In this document: in pieces, positions 6,916-12,032 of the stretch | Numbering within the stretch: the stretch's first letter is position 1 | Layout: each line of letters starts with the position of its first letter | Assembly (NCBI GenBank): GCA_023395695.1 | Contig: JAEWYJ010000145.1 | Coordinates: 1-12,032, forward strand | Source of the DNA: Bacillota bacterium | GTDB taxonomy: Bacteria > Bacillota > Clostridia > Oscillospirales > Ruminococcaceae | Length of the DNA: 12,032 nt | Direction of reading: 5' to 3' | Made by a program: the position numbers and the translations under genes | The notes under the pieces: model-generated | What the model saw: the letters and a program-made list of their open reading frames with translations, nothing else | Database searches by the model: none | What the model was told of the DNA's origin: nothing

Positions 6916-7740
6916 ATGGCACGCTATGACATTACGCCCTATATCAGCATGAGTCCCGCTGAGGTGCGCCAGCGCATACGACAAGGGGAGATTACGTTCC
7001 CGACCGCTGGTATGTGCGCGGGTTTTGCGCAGGCAAACCTTATCATTCTGCCCGCGGATTATGCGGCGGATTTTAAGGAATACGCCGCCAGAAATCCCTT
7101 CCCCTGCCCGGTGCTTGAAATTGTTGAGGGCACACCGCAGACGCATCTCATGGGTGAGGACGGCAACATAGTCACCGATATCCCGGAATATTTTATTTAC
7201 AAAAACGGCGTCTTTTCAGAGCGGGTCAGCGACGCCTCCGCCTTTTGGCAGGACGGCTTTGTCGGCTTTTTAATCGGATGCAGCTTCTCGTTTGAAGAGG
7301 CGCTGATTAAGGCCGGCATTGAGGTGCGGCACATCGCCACCGGCCGTAACGTGCCGATGTACAAGACCAATATACAGACCGTCAAGGCCGGCCCGTTTGA
7401 GGGGCCGATGGTGTGCAGCATGCGCCCCATGACGCCTGAAAATGCCAAACTGGCCTATGAGATTACCCGGCAGTATCCCAATGTGCACGGTGCGCCGGTG
7501 CATATGGGCGACCCGGCCGAGGTAGGCGTTACAGATATTATGAAGCCGGATTACGGCGAGTCGGTGGAGATCCGGGAGGGCGAGATATCGGTGTTCTGGC
7601 CCTGCGGCGTTACCCCGCAGGCGGCAATTGAGGCGGCAAAGCCCCCAATTGTCATTACCCATTCGCCGGGGCATATGTTTATCACCGATATTAAAAATGC
7701 CGAGCTCAACGACTTTTTAGAGGCGCAGAAGCATAAGTAA
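6916..7740 (+). CDS. YcsI/DUF1445 family protein, putative hydro-lyase
   Basis: A 274-residue soluble protein of the YcsI/DUF1445 (UPF0317) family, slightly longer than the usual 255-270. Family blocks are plain: GMCAGFAQANLIILP (32-46), IPEYFIYKNGVF, GFLIGCSFSFEEALIKAGIE (about 117-136), RHIATGRNVPMYKTNI and ITHSPGHMFITDI near the end. AAGGGAG at 6903-6909 fits the ATG at 6916. In databases the family carries the weak name 'putative hydro-lyase'. Its homology to the N-terminal region of mammalian mitochondrial D-glutamate cyclase, which forms 5-oxo-D-proline, suggests a role in feeding or racemising substrate for the 5-oxoprolinase encoded just upstream. That role is inferred, because the mammalian protein has a second domain that is absent here. 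It is the last gene of the operon and is followed by a strong terminator. Confidence 0.9.
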   Translation: MARYDITPYISMSPAEVRQRIRQGEITFPTAGMCAGFAQANLIILPADYAADFKEYAARNPFPCPVLEIVEGTPQTHLMGEDGNIVTDIPEYFIYKNGVFSERVSDASAFWQDGFVGFLIGCSFSFEEALIKAGIEVRHIATGRNVPMYKTNIQTVKAGPFEGPMVCSMRPMTPENAKLAYEITRQYPNVHGAPVHMGDPAEVGVTDIMKPDYGESVEIREGEISVFWPCGVTPQAAIEAAKPPIVITHSPGHMFITDIKNAELNDFLEAQKHK

Positions 7741-7837
7741 CGCGGTAAACGGCCCATCGCTTAACACGGCGTGCTGCCTCTTGGTTCGCCACTGTACCGT
7801 TTGCTTGCGTGAAAAGGTTCGCATAGGTGCATTTCTC

Positions 7838-7883
7838 AAAAACCAAAAACCGGGCCTGAACACAGGCCCGGTTTTTGGTTTTT
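7838..7883. terminator. Bidirectional terminator between the convergent operons
   Basis: A perfect 21-bp inverted repeat, arms 7838-7858 and 7863-7883, with an AACA loop. The GC-rich core CCGGGCCTG is flanked by A-runs on the left and T-runs on the right, so it gives a U-tailed hairpin on either strand. It lies about 100 bases from the end of the plus-strand operon and of the minus-strand operon, and can serve both. The rest of 7741-7980 shows no gene. Confidence 0.93.
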
Positions 7884-7980
7884 GTAGCATCTGGATACTA
7901 AAGCGCTCATGTACTCAGGAGCGGGTTGACGCCGAAAGCATCTTTTAGGCACAGGGGCCAAAAGGCCATAGCGCCAGATG

Positions 7981-8844
7981 TTATTTTTCGTAATATTCAA
8001 TCAGACCCTGTGTGCCGTTGTCGCCCTTGCCTTCATCCTCAAGCGATTTATACATTCGCAGAACCTGCCCCAGAATATCCAGCGACAGTCCGGTGGCCTC
8101 GGCCTCCTGCTGTGCGAGGGTCATATCCTTGATGAAATGCTTGATATAAAAGCCGGGGGCAAAATCTCCGGATACCATTTTGGGCGCGACCTTTTGCAGC
8201 TGCGCGCTGGCTGCGGAGCCGCAGCCAATGGCTTTAAGCGCCGCATCAAGGTCGAGCCCTGCGGCGCGGGCGTAGGCCACCGCTTCGCACACGCCGGACA
8301 CGGTTCCCGCAATGACAATTTGATTGGCCATTTTGACATGCTGACCGCTTCCGGCAGGCCCCTCGTAAAAAATATTGGTGCCCATGGCCTCAAATATCGG
8401 CCTGCAGGCCTCAAACGCGGGTTTATCTCCGCCGACCATAATAGACAGGGTGCCTGCTCTGGCTCCGCCATCACCGCCCGAAACAGGCGCGTCGAGTGCA
8501 AAAAGGCCGCGGGTTCGGGCCGCTTCGTAAATGCGCTTGGAAAGCCGGGGGCTGGTCGTGGTCATGTCAATAAGATATGCGCCCGGCTTTGCGCTTGCAA
8601 GGATGCCCGCCTCGCTAAAGTAAACCTCTTCCACATCCTTGGGGTAGCCGACTATCGTGATAACCGCGTCGCGCCCAGCAGCACATTCGGCCACACTGTT
8701 GCACCAGATCAGCCCCTCGTCAATCAGGGCCTGTGCTTTTGACTTGGTGCGGCTGTAGATGAACACGTTAAAGCCATGCTTGCTCAAATTGCGTGCCATC
8801 GATTCTCCCATGACGCCTGTACCGATAAATCCAATGTTTTTCAT
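7981..8844 (-). CDS. Beta-hydroxyacid dehydrogenase (3-hydroxyisobutyrate dehydrogenase / tartronate semialdehyde reductase family)
   Basis: A 287-residue cytoplasmic NAD(P)-dependent oxidoreductase. The N-terminal Rossmann fold begins at once with GFIGTGVMG (5-13). The substrate-binding block is DAPVSGGDGGARAGTL (118-133), and the catalytic lysine is K171 in GSGQHVKMANQ (165-175). The helical C-terminal half has FIKDMTLAQQEA. These features define the family that interconverts beta-hydroxy acids and semialdehydes, for example tartronate semialdehyde to D-glycerate. The exact substrate cannot be decided from sequence. The start is set at 8844, because AGGAGG (complement of 8853-8858) lies 8 bases upstream and the Rossmann motif follows directly. 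A start at 8868 would add eight unlikely residues that overlap the ribosome binding site. It lies 39 bases after a MarR gene on the same strand and is probably the last gene of that operon. Confidence 0.88.
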   Translation of the reverse strand: MKNIGFIGTGVMGESMARNLSKHGFNVFIYSRTKSKAQALIDEGLIWCNSVAECAAGRDAVITIVGYPKDVEEVYFSEAGILASAKPGAYLIDMTTTSPRLSKRIYEAARTRGLFALDAPVSGGDGGARAGTLSIMVGGDKPAFEACRPIFEAMGTNIFYEGPAGSGQHVKMANQIVIAGTVSGVCEAVAYARAAGLDLDAALKAIGCGSAASAQLQKVAPKMVSGDFAPGFYIKHFIKDMTLAQQEAEATGLSLDILGQVLRMYKSLEDEGKGDNGTQGLIEYYEK

Positions 8845-8883
8845 GCTTGTTTCCTCCTGTAATGTCAAGTTAAGAGACGGGCA

Positions 8884-9318
8884 TTATTCCGAGAATTCCT
8901 TTTCGATATTATCCTTCATGCGAATAATAAGAGACAATGCCTGCGCGCGCTCCTCGGCAGAAAAACCTTCGAACAAAAGCTCGTGCAGCCGGTCGACAAT
9001 TGCAAAAAGCGTTTCCTCCCGCGCGAGAGCGGCAGAGGTCGGGAAAACATGATTGACGCGGCGGTCATGCTCGTCGGGTGTGCGATAGGCCAGCCCGCAT
9101 TCCTCAAGCTGTGCAACGCTGCGCGCCGTTGTTCCCTTGTCCATGCCCAACGCGCAGGAAAGCTGCTCCTGCGTGACGCCTGGACAGCGGCAAAGATGCA
9201 GCAAAAACGGCAGCTGTCCCGCATCAAGCTGAGAGCTTTGCAGCTCGCGGGCAAAATAGCGTCGGGTATACCGGTAGATCATCGAAATAAATTTATTGGC
9301 GGGTACTGTTCGGCTCAT
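8884..9318 (-). CDS. MarR family transcriptional regulator
   Basis: A 144-residue DNA-binding protein of typical MarR length. N-terminal dimerisation helices (1-30) precede a winged helix-turn-helix: VTQEQLSCALGMDKGTTARSVAQLEECGL (48-76), then a wing with the family-diagnostic DRR (85-87). C-terminal helices (about 98-144) complete the dimer interface. The ATG at 9318 overlaps the stop of the upstream MATE gene (ATGA on the minus strand, complement of 9315-9318), and GGAGGG (complement of 9325-9330) precedes it, so the two are translationally coupled. MarR proteins encoded with efflux pumps usually repress their own operon and release DNA on binding a small aromatic ligand or on oxidation. 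Here a likely operator overlaps the promoter upstream of the MATE gene. The ligand is unknown. Confidence 0.92.
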   Translation of the reverse strand: MSRTVPANKFISMIYRYTRRYFARELQSSQLDAGQLPFLLHLCRCPGVTQEQLSCALGMDKGTTARSVAQLEECGLAYRTPDEHDRRVNHVFPTSAALAREETLFAIVDRLHELLFEGFSAEERAQALSLIIRMKDNIEKEFSE

Positions 9319-10715
9319 GCTTTTCCCTCCGTTTTCATCTGGTCGGCAAGCTTATGGTTTAAGTCGCGCAAAAACCCGCGGCTTAAATAGACGGCCAGGG
9401 CAAAGCAGAGAACGTCGGACACGGGCTGCACCAGCTGCACGCCCAAAAGGCCGAACAGCGCAGGTAAAAGCAGCGTGCCCGGCAAAAAGAAGATGCCCTG
9501 CCGTGCGCTGGCCAGCAGCATGGCGGGCTTGCTTTGCCCCGTACATTGCAGATACATGTTGCACATAATAAAAAAACTTTGCAGCGGCAGCGCAAGACAT
9601 TGCAGACGCAACGCCGTGGTGCCGATTGCGATAACCTCAAGGTCGTCCCGCCGGAAGGCGGCAATAGCCTGAGGCGCCAGCAGAAACATAAGCGTGCCCG
9701 CGCTTACCAGCAGCAGGAGCGAAACCTTGACGCAGAACCAGAAGGACTCCTTGACGCGGTCAAACCGCTTTGCGCCATAATTAAAGCCGCATACCGGCTG
9801 AAAGCCCTGCCCGAAGCCGATCATAGCCGAAATGACAAACATCATCAGGCGGGTTACGATGCTGATGGCCGCAATGGCCGGATCTCCGAACGGCTTACAG
9901 CAGCGGATCATAAATACCATTGCAACACTGGCCAGACCCTGACGGAACAGCGACGGCGCGCCGCCGACAACAATTTCGGCCAACAGCTTAAACGACAGCC
10001 GCAGGTTATTCATTTTAAGCGGCAGCGTGCCCTGCCGGCCAAGGTTAAAATATAACAAAATTAAAAAGCTGACAAACTGGCTGATGATGGTCGCCAGCGC
10101 CGCGCCGCTGATACCCATGCCCATTCCAAAAATCATCAGCGGGTCTAAAAACATGTTGAGTATGCCGCCCGACATTATGCCGATCATGCCGTAAAAGGCG
10201 CTGCCCTGCCCGCGCAGCGAGGTGTTGAGCACAAAGTTTGCCGCCATATAGGGCGCGCCGATCAGAATATAGCGCGCATAGTCGCGGGCATAAGGTGCGA
10301 TGCTCTCGGTGGCGCCCAAAAGCAGGACAAGCTCATCAAGGAAACAAAGCCCCGCGACCGCCAGCAGCGCGCCGAAAACCAGCGACATGACAAAGGCCGT
10401 CGCAACCGACTCGGAGGCCTCCTGCCGGCGCTTTTCCCCAAGCAGGCGTGAAACCTGCACCGATGAGCCGATGCCAAAGGTAAAACCCACAGCTTGAATA
10501 ACGCTCATCAGCGAGAAAATGACCCCGACTGCGGCAGAAGCGCTTGTACCGATTTGGCTGACAAAATAGGTATCGGCCATATTGTAGATAGCCGAGATAA
10601 GCATGGCGGTAATGGTGGGCAGCGCGAGACGCCCTATCAGCCGCGGGATGGGCGTTTGGGTCATGACGAGGTATTTTTGGTCCTGTTGTGCCTGAAATGA
10701 TGCTTCAATATCCAT
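9315..10715 (-). CDS. MATE family multidrug/metabolite efflux transporter
   Basis: A 466-residue membrane protein with about 12 hydrophobic helices in two halves, the normal MATE size. It probably exports drugs, dyes or metabolites in exchange for Na+ or H+. The first helix region is typical of clostridial MATE proteins: IPRLIGRLALPTITAMLI (23-40), then AIYNMADTYFVSQIG (42-56). In the second half, GFGQGFQPVCGFNYGAKR is the matching family motif. The ATG at 10715 (MDIEASF) is preferred. Its nearest Shine-Dalgarno sequence, AAAGGA, is about 13 bases away and weak, so the ATG at 10664 (MTQTPIPRL) remains possible. A TTG at 10772 is rejected because it lies upstream of the predicted transcription start. 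It heads the MATE-marR-dehydrogenase operon. Confidence 0.9.
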   Translation of the reverse strand: MDIEASFQAQQDQKYLVMTQTPIPRLIGRLALPTITAMLISAIYNMADTYFVSQIGTSASAAVGVIFSLMSVIQAVGFTFGIGSSVQVSRLLGEKRRQEASESVATAFVMSLVFGALLAVAGLCFLDELVLLLGATESIAPYARDYARYILIGAPYMAANFVLNTSLRGQGSAFYGMIGIMSGGILNMFLDPLMIFGMGMGISGAALATIISQFVSFLILLYFNLGRQGTLPLKMNNLRLSFKLLAEIVVGGAPSLFRQGLASVAMVFMIRCCKPFGDPAIAAISIVTRLMMFVISAMIGFGQGFQPVCGFNYGAKRFDRVKESFWFCVKVSLLLLVSAGTLMFLLAPQAIAAFRRDDLEVIAIGTTALRLQCLALPLQSFFIMCNMYLQCTGQSKPAMLLASARQGIFFLPGTLLLPALFGLLGVQLVQPVSDVLCFALAVYLSRGFLRDLNHKLADQMKTEGKA

Positions 10716-10754
10716 AAAAAACAACGAGTCCTTTCGTAAGGGGGTGTCCTTAAA

Positions 10755-10783
10755 AGCATAGCACCCAAACAAAACGTTGTCAA
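10755..10783 (-). promoter_or_regulatory. Sigma-70-type promoter of the MATE-marR operon
   Basis: Read on the minus strand, TTGACA (complement of 10778-10783) is a perfect -35 box. A 17-base spacer follows, then TATGCT (complement of 10755-10760) as the -10. Transcription should start near 10748, giving a leader of about 33 bases before the ATG at 10715. Confidence 0.78.
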
Positions 10784-10797
10784 TGCAACTATTGCAG
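10777..10797 (-). promoter_or_regulatory. Candidate MarR operator overlapping the -35 box
   Basis: A perfect 5-3-5 inverted repeat, TGCAA-CTA-TTGCA, occupies 10784-10796 and touches the -35 hexamer at 10778-10783. A second, overlapping imperfect symmetry pairs TTGTCAAT (10777-10784) with ATTGCAG (10791-10797). The TTGCAAT-like half-site and the position suit repression by the MarR protein of the same operon. No binding data can be seen from sequence alone. Confidence 0.5.
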
Positions 10798-10799
10798 CC

Positions 10800-11250
10800 C
10801 TAACTCAAAATGCTGTTGAAAATACAGCGGCCGCTTTGGTTAAAAAGGCAAATGCGCCGCTATGCAGAGCTATTATAAAGCTCTAATGGCGCTATCGGCT
10901 ATAACGCCGGTTGAAATTATATAAGCACAATATATTTTTTACGTGAAAATTATTTTTGCAAAAAGACAAGGCAATAGTCAAAAATTTGTGAAATGCACAC
11001 TTTTAAGCATAACACTGTACTTATATTCTTAAAAATTACTAAAAAACAAGCGACAAACACTGTGACGTAAAAACGAATTCCGTAAAATTAGCGAATATTT
11101 TTTTAGCTAAATTGACCATAAAAAATGCTTGCGAATAAAAGGGGCATTCTTAAAAAGCTTAATTTGATGCGGTTTTTAAGCCCGGTTGACCATTGGCGCC
11201 GTTTATCTGCGCTTTAAAGAAAGCAGGCTGCCGCGTCGCAGCAGCCTCGC
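10800..11250. other. Divergent intergenic spacer with hairpins, no gene found
   Basis: No coding sequence is convincing in this stretch between the divergent MATE and Fe-S scaffold genes. The left part (10812-10908) has consecutive stems. AGCGGC/GCCGCT (10826-10831, 10856-10861) extends inward to about 12 bp with two one-base bulges. AGAGCT/AGCTCT pairs at 10866-10871 and 10879-10884. GGCG/CGCC pairs at 10888-10891 and 10905-10908. A competing stem GCTGT/ACAGC lies at 10812-10828. The middle (10910-11180) is strongly AT-rich with A- and T-runs. TTGACCAT occurs at both 11112-11119 and 11186-11193. An isolated stem AGGCTGC/GCAGCCT lies at 11225-11247. It could hold a small RNA or regulatory DNA, or be decayed sequence. 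Confidence 0.5.
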
Positions 11251-11256
11251 AGTTTA

Positions 11257-11285
11257 TTGCGGCAACGGCGCGGCTGTGCTATAAT
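11257..11285 (+). promoter_or_regulatory. Extended -10 promoter of the Fe-S scaffold gene
   Basis: TATAAT at 11280-11285 is a perfect -10 box, preceded by TGC (11277-11279) as an extended -10. TTGCGG (11257-11262) stands 17 bases upstream as a partial -35. Transcription should start near 11292, giving a leader of about 45 bases. Confidence 0.8.
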
Positions 11286-11322
11286 TACCCATGAAAATGT
11301 TCGCTGCCAAAGGGTAACGATA

Positions 11323-11329
11323 AGGAGGA
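11323..11329 (+). promoter_or_regulatory. Ribosome binding site that selects a TTG start
   Basis: AAGGAGG lies 7 bases before TTG at 11337. The nearest in-frame ATG, at 11361, is too far from any Shine-Dalgarno sequence and would remove the conserved YSHEVE start of the protein, so the TTG is the start. Confidence 0.85.
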
Positions 11330-11336
11330 ATATCAA

Positions 11337-12029
11337 TTGCAGTATTCGCACGAAGTTGAACAGATGCAGCAGGTGCGCTGCCTGCACTGTCATGGCCCTG
11401 CGCCAATTCCTGAAGAAGGCAAATGGATCAGAGCCAAGGAGATTACCGACATTTCGGGGCTTTCGCACGGTGTGGGCTGGTGTGCGCCGCAGCAGGGCAC
11501 CTGTAAGCTGACCTTGAATGTTAAGGACGGCATTATTGCAGAGGCGCTGGTGGAGACAATCGGCTGCTCCGGCATGACGCATTCGGCGGCAATGGCGGGC
11601 GAGATTCTGCCCGGCAAAACCATCCTTGAGGCGCTTAACACCGACCTGGTCTGCGACGCCATCAACGTTGCGATGCGCGAGATTTTCAAGCAGCTGGTTT
11701 ACGGCCGCACCCAAACCGCTTTCTCCGAGGGCGGACTGCCGATTGGCGCCTCGCTGGAGGACCTTGGCAAGGGGCTGCGCAGCCAGACCGCAACCATTTT
11801 TTCGACCGGCGCCAAGGGCGTGCGCTATCTCGAAATGGTTGAGGGGTACATTCTTGAGATGGCACTTGACGAAAATCGTGAGGTCATCGGCTATAAGTTT
11901 GTCCGGGTGGGCAAAATGCTTGAGGATATCCGCCACGGTGTGGACGCAAAGACAGCCTATGAAAAAAACATAGGAACCTATGGTCGGTATGAAGGCGCAG
12001 CCTCCTACATCGACCCTAGAGAACTCTAA
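11337..12029 (+). CDS. Iron-sulfur cluster assembly scaffold-like protein (NifU/IscU-like, clostridial long form)
   Basis: A 230-residue cytoplasmic protein of a clostridial family annotated as iron-sulfur cluster assembly scaffold. Conserved blocks are GPAPIPEEGKWIRAKEI (20-36), GVGWCAPQQGTCKLTLNV (45-62), ETIGCSGMTHSAAMAGEILP (73-92), NTDLVCDAIN (91-100) and YGRTQTAFSEGGLPIGASLE (122-141). Cys77 in GCSG and Cys96 are candidates for the IscU-type cluster-ligand cysteines; Cys49 and Cys56 are further candidates. The protein is longer than IscU (about 130 residues), with an extra C-terminal domain. An additional CLHCH (15-19) lies near the N-terminus. It starts at TTG and has its own extended -10 promoter. 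In related genomes, from memory, this gene precedes one for a 'GGGtGRT' protein, which would lie just past the right edge. Whether it truly builds clusters or is an enzyme with a bound cluster is not settled by the sequence. Confidence 0.87.
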   Translation: MQYSHEVEQMQQVRCLHCHGPAPIPEEGKWIRAKEITDISGLSHGVGWCAPQQGTCKLTLNVKDGIIAEALVETIGCSGMTHSAAMAGEILPGKTILEALNTDLVCDAINVAMREIFKQLVYGRTQTAFSEGGLPIGASLEDLGKGLRSQTATIFSTGAKGVRYLEMVEGYILEMALDENREVIGYKFVRVGKMLEDIRHGVDAKTAYEKNIGTYGRYEGAASYIDPREL

Positions 12030-12032
12030 GGG

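Noticed and set aside
7978..8742. A 254-residue plus-strand open frame opposite the beta-hydroxyacid dehydrogenase
   Set aside because: The minus-strand frame has a Rossmann motif, catalytic lysine and a good ribosome binding site. The plus-strand frame has no family features.
10716..10772. A TTG start at 10772 for the MATE protein
   Set aside because: It lies within the predicted promoter, upstream of the expected transcription start, and would add 19 atypical residues.
10827..10834. GCGGCCGC palindrome as a regulator site
   Set aside because: It is a single 8-base palindrome, also a NotI site, and is more simply part of the larger stem at 10826-10861.
10986..10999. TTGTG-AAATG-CACA as a CRP/FNR or Rex type site
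   Set aside because: The half-sites and spacing do not match those consensus sequences and it is not placed well relative to either promoter.
11225..11247. The AGGCTGC/GCAGCCT stem as a minus-strand terminator
   Set aside because: No gene reads toward it on the minus strand, and the tail on that side is only a mixed CTTTCTTT run. It was left as an unexplained stem.

Overview
The window looks like chromosomal DNA from a Firmicute of the Clostridia type. The evidence is strong AGGAGG-like ribosome binding sites, GC-rich genes separated by AT-rich spacers, U-tailed hairpin terminators, and a 230-residue NifU/IscU-like scaffold protein of a kind common in clostridia. This placement is an inference; no rRNA or other taxonomic marker is present.

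Layout. (1) Positions 1-2447, plus strand: the 3' part of a sodium:solute symporter gene, then, with an ATGA stop/start overlap, a complete NtrC-type sigma-54-dependent response regulator. A 16-bp GC-rich terminator follows. (2) Positions 2641-7740, plus strand: a regulatory region with three related 16-bp inverted repeats and a near-perfect -24/-12 promoter, then five genes: pxpA, an NRAMP-fold transporter (YcsG-like), pxpB, pxpC and a YcsI/DUF1445 protein. A 21-bp perfect terminator closes the unit. The gene content matches the Bacillus subtilis ycsF-ycsG-ycsI-kipI-kipA cluster, with ycsI moved to the end. (3) Positions 7981-10783, minus strand: promoter, MATE efflux protein, MarR regulator (ATGA overlap) and a beta-hydroxyacid dehydrogenase. 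(4) Positions 10800-11250: a mostly AT-rich spacer with several hairpins. (5) Positions 11257-12029, plus strand: an extended -10 promoter and a TTG-started Fe-S scaffold-like gene.

How the parts may work together. PxpA, PxpB and PxpC form the prokaryotic ATP-dependent 5-oxoprolinase, which opens 5-oxo-L-proline to L-glutamate. The transporter lacks the metal-binding residues of true NRAMP proteins and is a candidate carrier for the substrate. The YcsI protein is related to the N-terminal part of mammalian D-glutamate cyclase, so it may connect D-glutamate to 5-oxoproline. The sigma-54 activator gene lies just upstream, and the promoter and repeats sit between it and pxpA. I therefore infer a local circuit in which a signal, perhaps linked to the symporter or to a histidine kinase beyond the left edge, switches on 5-oxoproline use. 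The minus-strand operon looks like a separate, MarR-controlled efflux unit.
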